Source of the DNA: an uncultured Erythrobacter sp.
Lineage (GTDB): Bacteria > Pseudomonadota > Alphaproteobacteria > Sphingomonadales > Sphingomonadaceae
Length of the DNA: 64,000 bases
Direction: 5' to 3'
Assembly (NCBI GenBank): GCA_947495695.1
Contig: CANLZP010000001.1
Location: 703,069-767,068, forward strand
Of this stretch, positions 8,108 to 17,116 are shown one piece after another (position 1 is the first letter of the stretch; each line of letters opens with the position of its first letter). Below the pieces are notes generated by a model. It was not told where the DNA came from and made no database searches. It saw nothing but the letters and a program-made list of their open reading frames with translations. Both the position numbers and the translations under genes were made by a program.

Positions 8108-9600
8108 GCGAGAATTTGGACATTCAGGACCGGTCCGAGATGGATCAGGATGCCAAGGATGCCGCAGCAAAAGCGGCCGATTACGAGCATGGCTGGTCGT
8201 CGGACATTGAAACCGAATATGCCGAAAAAGGCCTCACTGAAGACACTGTTCGCTTCATTAGCGGCAAGAAGGGCGAGCCACAATGGATGCTCGACTGGCG
8301 GTTGAAGGCCTTTCGTCTGTGGCAAACTATGGAAGAGCCGGATTGGGCCAAGCTGGGCTATCCCAAGATCGATTATCAGGACGCCTATTATTACGCCGCG
8401 CCCAAGAAAAAGGTCGAGCTGGGCTCGCTCGACGAGCTCGATCCAGAGATCAAGCGGGTCTATGACAAGCTGGGTATTCCGGTGGCCGAGCAGGAAGTGC
8501 TGGCTGGCGTAAAGGGCGCGCGTAAGGTCGCGGTGGATGCCGTGTTCGACAGCGTGTCGGTCGCCACCACCTTCCGCGAAGAGTTGAAGAAGGCGGGCGT
8601 CATCTTCCTCTCCATCTCAGAGGCGATCAAGGAATATCCCGAGATGGTCAAGAAATGGCTCGGCAAGGTGGTGCCGCAAAAGGACAATTACTTTGCGACG
8701 CTGAATTGCGCGGTATTTTCCGACGGCACCTTTGTTTACATCCCCGAAGGCGTGCGCTGCCCGATGGAGCTGAGCACCTATTTCCGCATCAATGCTGAAA
8801 ACACCGGCCAGTTCGAACGCACGCTGATCGTGGCCGAGAAGGGGTCCTATGTCTCCTATCTCGAAGGCTGCACCGCGCCGATGCGTGATGAGAACCAGCT
8901 GCACGCCGCCGTGGTTGAACTGGTCGCGATGGAAGATGCAGAGATCAAGTATTCGACCGTGCAGAACTGGTATCCCGGCAATTCCGAAGGCGTGGGCGGG
9001 ATCTATAATTTCGTAACCAAGCGCGGTCTGTGCCAGGGCGCGCGCAGCAAAATCAGCTGGACCCAGGTGGAAACCGGCAGCGCGGTAACGTGGAAATACC
9101 CTTCCTGCGTGCTGAATGGCGAAAACAGCGTGGGCGAGTTTTACTCGGTTGCGGTTACAAATAACCACCAACAGGCGGACACAGGAACCAAAATGGTTCA
9201 TAATGCGCCGGGCACGCGCTCGACGATTATCTCCAAGGGGATTTCGGCGGGCAAAAGCAACAACACCTATCGCGGGCTGGTCCGGGTGGGTGCCAATGCC
9301 GACAATGTCCGGAATTTCACTCAGTGCGACAGCTTGTTGTTGGGCGATACCTGCGGCGCGCATACGGTGCCCTATATCGAGGTGAAGAACCCCACCGCAC
9401 AAATCGAGCATGAAGCAACAACCAGCAAGATAAGCGATGATCAGCTGTTTTATGCCATGCAGCGCGGGCTGGGCGAGGAAGAGGCGGTTGCCTTGATCGT
9501 CAACGGCTTTGCCAAGGACGTTTTGAAAGAATTGCCGATGGAATTCGCGGTTGAGGCCCAGAAATTGCTGGCAATCTCGCTTGAGGGGAGTGTGGGATGA
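8104..9600 (+). CDS. sufB: Fe-S cluster assembly scaffold subunit SufB
   Basis: SufB forms the SufBC2D scaffold that builds iron-sulfur clusters in the cytoplasm. The 498-residue length is normal. Conserved stretches include [63 protein letters not shown] in pieces, and the C-terminal region [19 protein letters not shown] with the conserved Glu. The ATG overlaps the preceding stop (ATGA) and the stop overlaps the next start (ATGA). SufC and SufD are encoded a little downstream after three unknown genes, an unusual interruption. Confidence 0.97.
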   Translation: MSENLDIQDRSEMDQDAKDAAAKAADYEHGWSSDIETEYAEKGLTEDTVRFISGKKGEPQWMLDWRLKAFRLWQTMEEPDWAKLGYPKIDYQDAYYYAAPKKKVELGSLDELDPEIKRVYDKLGIPVAEQEVLAGVKGARKVAVDAVFDSVSVATTFREELKKAGVIFLSISEAIKEYPEMVKKWLGKVVPQKDNYFATLNCAVFSDGTFVYIPEGVRCPMELSTYFRINAENTGQFERTLIVAEKGSYVSYLEGCTAPMRDENQLHAAVVELVAMEDAEIKYSTVQNWYPGNSEGVGGIYNFVTKRGLCQGARSKISWTQVETGSAVTWKYPSCVLNGENSVGEFYSVAVTNNHQQADTGTKMVHNAPGTRSTIISKGISAGKSNNTYRGLVRVGANADNVRNFTQCDSLLLGDTCGAHTVPYIEVKNPTAQIEHEATTSKISDDQLFYAMQRGLGEEEAVALIVNGFAKDVLKELPMEFAVEAQKLLAISLEGSVG

Positions 9601-10040
9601 TTACGTTTATTTTTGCTCTGGCAATTCAATTGCAGTCAACCGGTGAGGTCGCGGTGGCGATCCAGCCGGACAATCCCGAAACATGGGTTGTCGAATATCC
9701 GACCGTTATCTCGCCCTTTGTCGATGACTATTACAACTGCTTGAAATCGGGCGGCCATGTCGTTGACGGCAACACGTTTTTTGAAGAGCAGCATCGCCGC
9801 GACATCCCTCGCTGCAGCAAGCTCAAGGCCGACGGAATCGAGCAATCGCAAGCTGTGCTTGAGCGACTGGGCCGAACAGATGAATTTGGAGCCGAACAGG
9901 TCTCCAAGACCTTCGACACGATTGATGTCATTCATGTCGCACGGGCCCGCGATCTGGACGGCCATCTGCGCATGGGCGCTCAAACCAAGCGCTTCTATGA
10001 CGAGTTAGAGGCCAAAGCGGCCGAGGATGCCAAACTGTGA
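9597..10040 (+). CDS. Hypothetical protein inside the SUF operon, 147 aa
   Basis: I do not recognise a family. The N-terminus ([16 protein letters not shown]) is hydrophobic and could be a short signal peptide or anchor, which would be odd for a cytosolic Fe-S pathway. The body is acidic and helical, with two cysteines (YYNCLKSGG and IPRCSKLK), and ends in a Glu/Ala-rich helix. Its start overlaps the sufB stop in ATGA and its stop overlaps the next gene in GTGA, so it is translated as part of the operon. That context argues for a role linked to Fe-S assembly or its stress response, but this is inference only. Confidence 0.75.
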   Translation: MITFIFALAIQLQSTGEVAVAIQPDNPETWVVEYPTVISPFVDDYYNCLKSGGHVVDGNTFFEEQHRRDIPRCSKLKADGIEQSQAVLERLGRTDEFGAEQVSKTFDTIDVIHVARARDLDGHLRMGAQTKRFYDELEAKAAEDAKL

Positions 10041-10573
10041 CCGATCGTAAGAAGCTGGCGATAAAGCCTGCGTCTGAGCAGACCGAAGCGCCTGCTATCA
10101 AGAAGAAGGGGCGCGGCTGGGAAATCTCGGAAAAGCGGTTGGACGCGTTGCACGATCGTGCCCGCGACATGCGCCGCCACGCCAGTCCGGCACACAAGGC
10201 ACTTGCCGCCAAATTCGCAAAGGCGGACTTCGGCCGATATTCTTTCAAGCGCTTTGCCGTTGTTGGCAGCGCGATTGTCGACTTCAATTGCCACCAATTG
10301 GGCATGGCGATCGTCATCGATGAAGAAGACACGCCAGAGGCGCTGATCAATCGCCGCGACAAGAGTCTGGAATCGGTTGGCATTCGCGTCATGCATTTGC
10401 GTGCGCAGGACGTGTTGGAAAATATGGATGCTGTGTTGGAACGCATCACCTTGGGCATGCGCAAACGGATCGGCGACAAGCGCGAAGGACAGCGCGAGCA
10501 TCGCCAACGCTCCATGCCCAAAGACCGCTATTCAAATGACCGCTCCGAAAGACATGAAGGAGATAGACGATGA
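10037..10573 (+). CDS. DUF559-like (Vsr-fold) protein in the SUF operon
   Basis: A 178-residue protein with a DUF559-like core at about 45-145: an N-terminal helix (RRHASPAHKALAAKF), then YSFKRFAVVGSAIVDFNCH, VIDEEDTPEA, a helix with RRDKSLESVG, and IRVMHLRAQDVLENMDAVLERI. This is the order seen in DUF559 proteins, which share the very-short-patch-repair endonuclease fold. The Asp of the VDF motif is present, but the usual hydrophobic-Glu strand reads VIDEED, so nuclease activity is uncertain. The C-terminal tail (about 150-178) is highly basic and polar. Translation begins at GTG, overlapping the previous stop (GTGA). Its place between sufB and sufC is unexplained. Confidence 0.75.
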   Translation: MTDRKKLAIKPASEQTEAPAIKKKGRGWEISEKRLDALHDRARDMRRHASPAHKALAAKFAKADFGRYSFKRFAVVGSAIVDFNCHQLGMAIVIDEEDTPEALINRRDKSLESVGIRVMHLRAQDVLENMDAVLERITLGMRKRIGDKREGQREHRQRSMPKDRYSNDRSERHEGDRR

Positions 10574-10764
10574 TCCCAGCCCTCAATGATGTGATGGCCC
10601 CCGACATGCAGAAGATCCTGCTGTTCTTGATCCCGGCGTTGATCTCGCTCGCTGCTGTCACCCTAACGTTGAGCCGTGGCTCGTCCATCCCTGGTATTGT
10701 TACCGCCGTTACCTTTGCCGCCATCGCGATCTATTTCGCGCCCGGCTTTATCGAGTTGTTCTAA
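10570..10764 (+). CDS. Small membrane protein in the SUF operon, 64 aa
   Basis: A 64-residue protein with two hydrophobic segments (about 15-33 and 42-60) joined by a short polar turn (SRGSSIPG). No family is recognised. Its ATG overlaps the stop of the DUF559-like gene (ATGA), and its stop lies two bases before the sufC start, so it is clearly part of the operon. A membrane partner for the two preceding unknown genes is conceivable but not shown. Confidence 0.7.
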   Translation: MIPALNDVMAPDMQKILLFLIPALISLAAVTLTLSRGSSIPGIVTAVTFAAIAIYFAPGFIELF

Positions 10765-10766
10765 GC

Positions 10767-11528
10767 ATGCTGAAGATTGAAAACCTGCACACCGAAATCG
10801 ACGGAAAGGCCATTCTCAAGGGCCTGTCGCTCGAAGTGCGTCCCGGCGAAATTCACGCCATCATGGGCCCCAATGGTGCTGGCAAATCCACCCTTTCCTA
10901 TGCTTTGGGCGGACGGCCCAATTATGATGTCACGCAGGGTAGCGTGACCTTTAATGGTGCCGATCTGCTGGAGCTCGAGCCGCATGAGCGTGCAGCCGCT
11001 GGCCTGTTTCTGGGCTTTCAATATCCGGTAGAGATACCCGGTGTATCCAATGTGCAATTCCTGCGCGAAGCCTTGAACGCCCAACGCGCCGCGCGCGGTG
11101 AGGAACCTTTGTCGGGCGGCGAGTTTCTGAAGCTGGCCAAGGAAAAAGCAGCCTTGCTCAAGCTCGATATGGAAATGCTCAAGCGGCAGGTGAATGTCGG
11201 ATTTTCTGGCGGCGAGAAGAAGCGTGCAGAGATGGTCCAGATGGGCATTCTCGATCCGAAATTCGCCGTTTTGGATGAGACCGATAGCGGGTTGGATATC
11301 GATGCACTGAGAGTTGTTGGCGAAGGGATCAATACAATCATGCGCGCACCCGACAAGGGCGTGTTGCTGATCACCCATTACCAGCGCTTGCTTGATGTGG
11401 TGAAACCAGACCGGGTCAGCATTTTGGCCAATGGCCGGATCGTTCAGACCGGCGGACCAGAACTTGCGTTGAGGCTGGAAGAAGAAGGCTATGATGCAGT
11501 GATGGCAGCTGAGGCCGCTCATGCCTGA
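10767..11528 (+). CDS. sufC: Fe-S cluster assembly ATPase SufC
   Basis: The ABC-type ATPase of the SufBC2D scaffold. At 253 residues it has normal length. The Walker A motif GPNGAGKST includes Lys40, the signature is FSGGEKKRAEM (about 149), and the Walker B region reads FAVLDETDSGLDIDALR, the SufC-specific form. The switch His is in LLITHYQRLL. The protein lacks membrane segments, as expected. The gene overlaps sufD by eight bases. Confidence 0.97.
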   Translation: MLKIENLHTEIDGKAILKGLSLEVRPGEIHAIMGPNGAGKSTLSYALGGRPNYDVTQGSVTFNGADLLELEPHERAAAGLFLGFQYPVEIPGVSNVQFLREALNAQRAARGEEPLSGGEFLKLAKEKAALLKLDMEMLKRQVNVGFSGGEKKRAEMVQMGILDPKFAVLDETDSGLDIDALRVVGEGINTIMRAPDKGVLLITHYQRLLDVVKPDRVSILANGRIVQTGGPELALRLEEEGYDAVMAAEAAHA

Positions 11529-12294
11529 GGTAGCCGAACTGCACCGGCCCACAACGCGCGACGAGGCGTGGCGCTATGCCGATAGCGATTTTATCGCTTC
11601 TGCAGAAATTGCGCTGTTGAATGACTGGCGCACCATAACCGTGCCTGCGGGTGAGACCGTTTGCGAGGTTAAGACCCATCTGTCAGACGATGGCGCGTCC
11701 GGTATGATCGACCGTTTGCGGGTCCATGTTGGCGCAGGCGGCCGGTTCGAAGCCTTTGCGATCTTAGGCGGAGGAAACTACCAGCGAGTCGAGATCGAAG
11801 TGACGCTGGAAGAAGGCGCGCATTTTGAATTTGGCGGCGTTACAGTTGGTGGCGAAACCAAACGCCAGGAATTTGTCACCCGCACCATTCACGCCCATCC
11901 CAATGCGACCAGCAACCAGATTGTTCGTGCGGTTCACTGGGGGCGGGCCACCGGCAATTATCTTGGCCGGATCGAAGTCGCGCGCGATGCGCAAAAGACC
12001 GATGCGGCGCAAAATTTCCGAGCAATCTTGCTGGAAAGAGGCGCCAGCGCAAATGCCAAGCCGGAGCTTGAGATTTTTGCTGATGATGTGTTGTGCGCCC
12101 ATGGTGCCGCCATTGGTCAGCTGGATGAACAGGCTGCTTATTACATGGCCGCGCGCGGCATTCCGCCGCAATTGGCGCGCAAATTGTTGGTGCAGGCCTT
12201 TATCGGTGATGCCTTCGTGGCGTTGGATGATCAATCCGCGCGAGAGATGATGGTGGAGCGCGCGCTAGACCAATTGGCAGGTGCAACGCTTTGA
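11521..12294 (+). CDS. sufD: Fe-S cluster assembly protein SufD
   Basis: SufD pairs with SufB in the scaffold. It is 257 residues, shorter at the N-terminus than E. coli SufD (about 420), which is common in alphaproteobacteria. The family signature lies in the C-terminal half: AKPELEIFADDVLCAHGAAIGQLDEQAAYYMAARGIP in pieces, followed by ARKLLVQAFIGDAF, matching the shared SufB/SufD core, including the conserved Cys and His of VLCAHGAA. The stop shares bases with the TTG start of sufS. Confidence 0.93.
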   Translation: MPEVAELHRPTTRDEAWRYADSDFIASAEIALLNDWRTITVPAGETVCEVKTHLSDDGASGMIDRLRVHVGAGGRFEAFAILGGGNYQRVEIEVTLEEGAHFEFGGVTVGGETKRQEFVTRTIHAHPNATSNQIVRAVHWGRATGNYLGRIEVARDAQKTDAAQNFRAILLERGASANAKPELEIFADDVLCAHGAAIGQLDEQAAYYMAARGIPPQLARKLLVQAFIGDAFVALDDQSAREMMVERALDQLAGATL

Positions 12295-13523
12295 ATGCTC
12301 CCGCCGCCTTGAACCGCAATGCGACCAATTGTTGGCGCCAGGACTTCCCCGGCTTGGTTGGTGCGGATGGTGCGCCATGGCACTATCTGGATACGGGAGC
12401 GACGGCCCAAAAGCCGCAAGCAGTGATTGACGCTGTATCGCGTGCCTTGGGCAAGGATTATGCCACCGTGCATCGCGGTGTTTATGCTCGCTCGGCTGAT
12501 ATGACGCTGGCTTATGAAGCGGCGCGGCGACGTGTGGCGCGCTTTATCGGCGGCAGCGAAGACGAGATTGTTTTTACACGTGGCGCGACCGAAGCGATCA
12601 ATTTGGTCGCGAATTCTTGGGGCACGGCGAACTTGCACGCAGGCGACCGTATACTGCTCTCCACCTTGGAACACCATTCCAACATCGTTCCATGGCAAAT
12701 GCTGGCCGAGCGTGTGGGCGCGCACATTGATGTCTGCCCGCTGACAGATGATGGCCAGATTGATCTGGACGCCGCCGAGGCAATGCTGACCACGCAGCAC
12801 AAGCTGGTCGCGCTAGCCCATGTCTCCAACGTGCTGGGCTCTGTTCTCGATGTTCGCCGGGCTGCTGATTTGGCCCACAATGTTGGCGCAAAGCTGTTGT
12901 TGGACGGGTGTCAGGCGGCCCCTCGGTTGAAGCTGGACATGGCAGAGCTGGATTGCGATTTTTACGTGTTCAGCGCCCACAAGCTGTATGGCCCGACCGG
13001 GATTGGTGTGTTGTGGGCGCGTTCTGAAATTCTTGAGGACATGCCTGCTTGGGAGGGTGGCGGCGCGATGATCGACCGTGTGACCTTTGAAAAGACCACC
13101 TATGCTCCGGCACCGCAACGCTTCGAAGCAGGCACGCCTGCAATCGCAGAGGCGATCGGTCTGGCGGCAGCGATCGACTATGTCGAGGCCATCGGTCTGG
13201 ATCAGATCCATGCCCGCGAAACGGCATTGGTCGGGCAATTGCGCGAGGCGCTTGGCGCGATGAATGATGTCACGCTCTATGGGCCAGAAAACAGCGCCGG
13301 CATTGTCAGCTTTTCTATCGATGGGGTTCACCCTCACGATCTGGGCACCATATTGGACGAGAACAATGTTGCGATCCGTGCCGGCCATCATTGCGCTCAA
13401 CCATTGATGGATCACTTGGGCGTTCCGGCCACGGCACGGGCCAGCTTTGGGCTCTATTCGGATGAAAGCGATGTAACTGCTTTGCTGGATGGGATTGCCC
13501 GTACAAAGACAATTTTTGGCTAG
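12291..13523 (+). CDS. sufS: Cysteine desulfurase SufS
   Basis: A PLP enzyme that takes sulfur from cysteine and passes it to the SUF scaffold. The 410 residues show the PLP lysine in FSAHKLYGPTG (Lys231), the PLP-binding Asp and His (LLDGCQAAP and ALAHVSN), and the active-site Cys368 in RAGHHCAQP, the group II (SufS) form. The only start that keeps the full N-terminus is TTG at 12291, overlapping the sufD stop as TTGA, with GGCAGG upstream. The ATG four bases on is out of frame. No sufE gene is seen in the operon. Confidence 0.95.
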   Translation: MNAPAALNRNATNCWRQDFPGLVGADGAPWHYLDTGATAQKPQAVIDAVSRALGKDYATVHRGVYARSADMTLAYEAARRRVARFIGGSEDEIVFTRGATEAINLVANSWGTANLHAGDRILLSTLEHHSNIVPWQMLAERVGAHIDVCPLTDDGQIDLDAAEAMLTTQHKLVALAHVSNVLGSVLDVRRAADLAHNVGAKLLLDGCQAAPRLKLDMAELDCDFYVFSAHKLYGPTGIGVLWARSEILEDMPAWEGGGAMIDRVTFEKTTYAPAPQRFEAGTPAIAEAIGLAAAIDYVEAIGLDQIHARETALVGQLREALGAMNDVTLYGPENSAGIVSFSIDGVHPHDLGTILDENNVAIRAGHHCAQPLMDHLGVPATARASFGLYSDESDVTALLDGIARTKTIFG

Positions 13524-13526
13524 GAA

Positions 13527-14057
13527 ATGATGATGAACAAGCCAACTGAAGATAAAGAATTTGTGGCTGCTCCGGCGCCCAATGAAGATGTGGTGTCTGT
13601 GCCCAAACCTCCGCGCGCAAGGGTGGAAGATGCGATTGATCCCGACGCTGCATCGCCTGCGGAAAGCGCGGTCGAGAAGCTCGAGCGTAAGCGCGACTAT
13701 CTGGAAGGTTTCTTGCAGAAGAAGCCGGAAAATGTGGCTCCGGGTGAGCCGGGCGGGGCCTTGCATGATGCCGTTATCAGCGCGCTCAAAGAGATTTACG
13801 ATCCTGAGATCCCGGTCAATATCTATGATCTGGGCCTGATTTATGGCGTCGAAATTACCGATGAAAGCGATGCACTGGTCACCATGACGCTGACCACGCC
13901 GCATTGCCCGGTGGCCGAAAGCATGCCGGGCGAGGTGGAGTTGCGCGCGGCCAGCGTGCCCGGAGTGCGCGACGCCGAAGTCAGCCTTGTGTGGGACCCG
14001 CCATGGGGACCAGAGAAAATGACAGACGAAGCACGCTTGGAGCTGGGAATGCTATGA
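13527..14057 (+). CDS. sufT: SUF assembly protein SufT-like (DUF59/MIP18)
   Basis: A 176-residue protein whose C-terminal DUF59 domain (about 75-175) is the one found in SufT and eukaryotic MIP18, factors for Fe-S protein maturation. Conserved elements are IYDPEIPVNIYDLGLIYGVEI, VTMTLTTPHCPVAESMP with the conserved Cys, and SLVWDPPWGPEKMTDEARLELGM. The N-terminal 75 residues are charged, probably disordered, and end in a short coiled-coil-like helix (SAVEKLERKRDYLEGFLQ). It starts three bases after sufS and its stop overlaps the next ATG. Confidence 0.92.
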   Translation: MMMNKPTEDKEFVAAPAPNEDVVSVPKPPRARVEDAIDPDAASPAESAVEKLERKRDYLEGFLQKKPENVAPGEPGGALHDAVISALKEIYDPEIPVNIYDLGLIYGVEITDESDALVTMTLTTPHCPVAESMPGEVELRAASVPGVRDAEVSLVWDPPWGPEKMTDEARLELGML

Positions 14058-14410
14058 CCGATACCAAAACCCGCCAAATTCCTGCTGCCGTCACGCTGAC
14101 GAAAGGCGCAGAAGCGCGCGTTGCCGAGCTAATGAGCAAAGCGCCCGATGATGCCATCGGGGTGAAACTTTCTACGCCGCGCCGGGGCTGCTCTGGCCTT
14201 GCCTATTCGGTCGACTACGTCACCGAAGAAGCAAAGTTTGACGAGAAGATCGAAACGCCCGGCGGCACATTCTATATTGACGGTGCCAGTGTGCTGTATC
14301 TGGTCGGATCTGTCATGGACTGGGTCGAGGACGATTTCACCGCCGGCTTTGTATTCGAAAATCCCAATGCCAAGGGTGCATGCGGTTGCGGCGAAAGCTT
14401 TATGGTCTGA
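14054..14410 (+). CDS. sufA: A-type Fe-S carrier protein SufA/IscA
   Basis: An A-type carrier that receives clusters from the scaffold and delivers them to apo-proteins. The 118-residue product has the three invariant cysteines: Cys46 in RRGCSGLAY, and Cys110 and Cys112 in the C-terminal ACGCGESF. The rest matches the HesB/IscA fold, with TPGGTFYIDGASVLYLVGSVMDW in the middle. The ATG overlaps the sufT stop (ATGA), which makes this the last gene of the SUF operon. No T-rich terminator follows; the next gene converges 20 bases downstream. Confidence 0.95.
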   Translation: MTDTKTRQIPAAVTLTKGAEARVAELMSKAPDDAIGVKLSTPRRGCSGLAYSVDYVTEEAKFDEKIETPGGTFYIDGASVLYLVGSVMDWVEDDFTAGFVFENPNAKGACGCGESFMV

Positions 14411-14430
14411 GCGCTTACCGCGCTGGTCGC

Positions 14431-14868
14431 TTAACGCGTGCGCAAGGCTCTGACGCAGGCAGCCCGATCCACATTGCGCCCATCGCTGGCTCGCCTTGCC
14501 TCGATATGGGTCGCGCTGGGGCGTGCGCCCGGCCTCAAGGGATAGAGATATATGTCGAGCACACAGGCCTCACCTACAAATTGAAGCTTGCGCGCATCGC
14601 CTTCCCAGACATTCAACCGGGGTTGGCCAAATTGACGCTCCAGTGATGCCTCGCTTTGGCCGATCACGCCCTCCAAACCTCTGCCTTGCATGATCTGGGG
14701 TGGGATAAATCCGCTTTGCGCAGGTGCCGTGCTGACGGGTGGCGGCAAAGTTTGCGGCGGCGGCGTAACGATCCGTGGCGGGCTGCTGGTTTGCGGAGCA
14801 GGCGTGGCAGAGCCTGACACGCATGCGCCCAGCAAGGGCAATGCGGCCAACACCAACAAATTACGCAT
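14431..14868 (-). CDS. Hypothetical proline-rich lipoprotein, 145 aa
   Basis: The chosen start gives a classic lipoprotein signal (MRNLLVLAALPLLGACVSG, lipobox LGAC). A Pro/Thr/Ser-rich linker follows (about 20-60), then a compact domain with EGVIGQSEASLERQFGQPRLNVWEGDARKLQF, in pieces, resembling small outer-membrane assembly-like folds of the SmpA/BamE type, though this is only suggestive. Two later Cys residues (EACVLDIYLYP and RAACVRALR) could form a disulfide. The start overlaps the end of the EI24 gene by eight bases, so the two are probably cotranscribed. Confidence 0.75.
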   Translation of the reverse strand: MRNLLVLAALPLLGACVSGSATPAPQTSSPPRIVTPPPQTLPPPVSTAPAQSGFIPPQIMQGRGLEGVIGQSEASLERQFGQPRLNVWEGDARKLQFVGEACVLDIYLYPLRPGARPSATHIEARRASDGRNVDRAACVRALRTR

Positions 14869-15592
14869 TGCTGGCTGCGTCCAATTGCTTTCGACGAATA
14901 TGGACCATGTGGGTGCCAGCGGCAGCACCGATTACTGGCGCCAGCAAATTCACAAATGGTATCAACATCATTCCAGCCACACAGGCTCCTAATATCAGTC
15001 GCTGACCTGCTCCTGTTGGAGAGGCTTCGGCCCTGCCAGAACCAAGCGCCTCAGAACCAAGCTGCTCAGGACGATGGCGCAACCACGCCATGTCGGTCAG
15101 CTCTCTGCCCAATAGCACCGCATTGACCAACAGGAAGACTATCGCTGGGCCGATCGCGGTGAACAGCAGCAAGATTGCGACGGGCAACGCGGCGAGGTTG
15201 AATCCGACCGCTCTGCCGATGCCCTTCAGGCTGTTGGCCAAGTCTTCCCGGAATGGCAGTTTGCGCGCCTGACGGGCGGCATCGGGATAATGTTTGTGCT
15301 CTACCGCCAGAACAATCTCGTCAGCAAAGAATTGCAGCACCGCCAGCGCAACAACGCGAAACAGGAACCAGAAACTCAATATTGCGATCAAGGCAGCGAC
15401 CGTTGCGCCGGCCAAGCCGGAATCGCTCAGCCCGAAATATTCAAACGCTGGGACCAGTGCGAAATACAGCGCCACACCCAGACCAGCGAAGGCAATCAAG
15501 GTCAGCGCGAATGATTTGGCCAACACGCGCAGCACTGCCGGGTCTTTCAACTGAGCGATGCCAAGCAGCAAAGAATTGAGAACAAGCGACAT
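14861..15592 (-). CDS. EI24-domain membrane protein (CysZ-like)
   Basis: A 243-residue inner-membrane protein of the EI24/CysZ-related group. Strong hydrophobic segments lie at about 25-50, 60-88, 132-160 and 205-230, with the amphipathic LRVLAKSF and EDLANSLKGIGRA stretches between them. E. coli CysZ is a sulfate channel, but EI24 proteins of sphingomonads have no defined role and no sulfate genes are nearby. It is divergent from adenosine kinase and overlaps the lipoprotein gene downstream. Confidence 0.75.
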   Translation of the reverse strand: MSLVLNSLLLGIAQLKDPAVLRVLAKSFALTLIAFAGLGVALYFALVPAFEYFGLSDSGLAGATVAALIAILSFWFLFRVVALAVLQFFADEIVLAVEHKHYPDAARQARKLPFREDLANSLKGIGRAVGFNLAALPVAILLLFTAIGPAIVFLLVNAVLLGRELTDMAWLRHRPEQLGSEALGSGRAEASPTGAGQRLILGACVAGMMLIPFVNLLAPVIGAAAGTHMVHIRRKQLDAASNA

Positions 15593-15712
15593 AGCTGGTG
15601 GGTGTCGGGGCGTCCGCCTCCCAAGTCAACGGCTTTACACTTGTACTTGGCTAGTTCGCCGCAAGCCGCTAGGCGATTTTTTCAAATTCTCCCCCAAGAC
15701 ACAGGAATAATC

Positions 15713-16708
15713 GTGACCGAACCTCGTTATGACGTAATCGCCATTGGCAATGCTGTGGTGGATGTAATCGCCTCTTGTAAAGAGGAGCTGATCGAAGAGC
15801 TGCAGCTCAATCGCGGCGGAATGACATTGATTGACGAGGCAAAGGCTGACGAACTGTATTCCGCCATGCCACCGGCACGCGAACTGTCGGGCGGTTCGGC
15901 TGCGAATACATTGGCAGGGCTTTCGACGCTAGGTTTGCAATGCGCCTTCATCGGACAGGTTGCCGATGATCAGCTGGGCAAGGTCTTCCGCCATGACATG
16001 CGCGCCACTGGTATCGATTTCGACACGCCAGCGCGCGAGGGTGAGCCTGCCACTGGCCGAGTCTTGATTTTTGTCACACCCGATGGCGAGCGCACGATGA
16101 ACACCTTCCTCGGTGCGGGCCAGTTCTTGCCAGCCGAAGCGCTGGATGAAGATCTGATTGCTCAGGCCGCGATCCTGTATCTGGAAGGTTATCTGTGGGA
16201 TCCGGAAGAGCCACGCAAGGCCATGCGCCGCGCGATTGAGGTGGCCCGCAAGGCCGGTCGTAAGATCGCATTCACGGCTAGCGAGAGCTTTGTGATTGAC
16301 CGCCACGGCGATGATTTCCGCTCCATGATCGAGGATGGCGTAATCGATATTCTGTTCGTCAATGAAAGCGAGCTGGCCACGCTGACCGGTGAAGATGATT
16401 TCGAAACCGGCGTTGCTGCGATTGCGGGCAAAGTGCCCGTTTTGGTCGCGACCAGGAGTGAGCGCGGAGCGATTGCCATCGCCAATGGAGAGCGCGCCGA
16501 AGTGGCAGCCGAACCGATCGACAGGGTTGTCGATACAACCGGTGCAGGCGATCAATTTGCAGCCGGGTTTCTATCCGGCTTTGCCCGCGGCGCAGCGTTG
16601 GAGGTGTGCCTCAAGCGCGGGGCCATCGCGGCGGCGGAGGTGATCGTGCATTATGGCCCGCGGCCCGAGACCGATATGCAAAAACTGATGGCTGACAAGC
16701 TCGGCTAA
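15713..16708 (+). CDS. Adenosine kinase / PfkB-family sugar kinase
   Basis: A 331-residue PfkB-family kinase, most like bacterial adenosine kinases, which would salvage adenosine to AMP. The N-terminal signature is YDVIAIGNAVVDVIA, then LSGGSAANTLAGLSTLG; the C-terminal catalytic signature is VDTTGAGDQFAAGFLSGFARG with its catalytic Asp. GTG at 15713 is chosen because AGGA precedes it and the protein then starts at the usual place. Reads starting farther upstream would run into the promoter region shared with the EI24 gene. The stop overlaps the convergent cytochrome gene by four bases. Substrate choice between adenosine and a sugar cannot be settled by eye. Confidence 0.85.
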   Translation: MTEPRYDVIAIGNAVVDVIASCKEELIEELQLNRGGMTLIDEAKADELYSAMPPARELSGGSAANTLAGLSTLGLQCAFIGQVADDQLGKVFRHDMRATGIDFDTPAREGEPATGRVLIFVTPDGERTMNTFLGAGQFLPAEALDEDLIAQAAILYLEGYLWDPEEPRKAMRRAIEVARKAGRKIAFTASESFVIDRHGDDFRSMIEDGVIDILFVNESELATLTGEDDFETGVAAIAGKVPVLVATRSERGAIAIANGERAEVAAEPIDRVVDTTGAGDQFAAGFLSGFARGAALEVCLKRGAIAAAEVIVHYGPRPETDMQKLMADKLG

Positions 16709-17061
16709 GGCATGGGTCGATATCGCGGATCTTTGAGGGTGATCATGTAGTCGGTCAACTCGTCGACATGTTGTTCCTCAAGGTCAAAATCCATTGCTTC
16801 GGGATAATTGTGCGCGTTCGACAAGAACCGGTGCAGGTTGGCGCGCGTCACGCCTTCGCGGTTGACGATGTCGGAAAAACTGGGCGCATGCGGGTTGGGC
16901 GAAAGCACCAGCGGTTTGACCCCGTGGCATCCGGCACAAAGGGCTTGGGCGAAGGTGGGTGGTTCAACTTCGGAAACCTGGTTGAAGCCCGATTGTTCTG
17001 ACGAGCTATGTTCGCACGCGGCGAGCAAAAAGACTAAGGATAGAATGGCATAGGGGCGCAT
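16705..17061 (-). CDS. Small c-type cytochrome lipoprotein
   Basis: A 118-residue single-heme cytochrome c. The lipobox LLAAC ends at Cys16, so the protein is likely tethered to a membrane on the periplasmic side. The heme site is CAGCH (Cys42, Cys45, His46), and Met90 in YPEAMDF is the probable sixth ligand. The C-terminal helix (HVDELTDYMITL) fits the class I fold. It would carry electrons in a respiratory chain. An FNR-type box lies 56 bases upstream, which suggests control by oxygen. Confidence 0.88.
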   Translation of the reverse strand: MRPYAILSLVFLLAACEHSSSEQSGFNQVSEVEPPTFAQALCAGCHGVKPLVLSPNPHAPSFSDIVNREGVTRANLHRFLSNAHNYPEAMDFDLEEQHVDELTDYMITLKDPRYRPMP

Positions 17062-17116
17062 GGCGTTTCTCCGATCACGATATCAGAGACGCTGGCCCAT
17101 TGTCGGCGGCGCTTCA

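Noticed and set aside
12295..12297. ATG as the sufS start
   Set aside because: It is out of frame with the enzyme; only TTG at 12291 keeps the full N-terminus.
12813..13904. Minus-strand ORF of 363 codons across sufS and sufT
   Set aside because: Antisense to two well-conserved SUF genes; no recognisable protein features.
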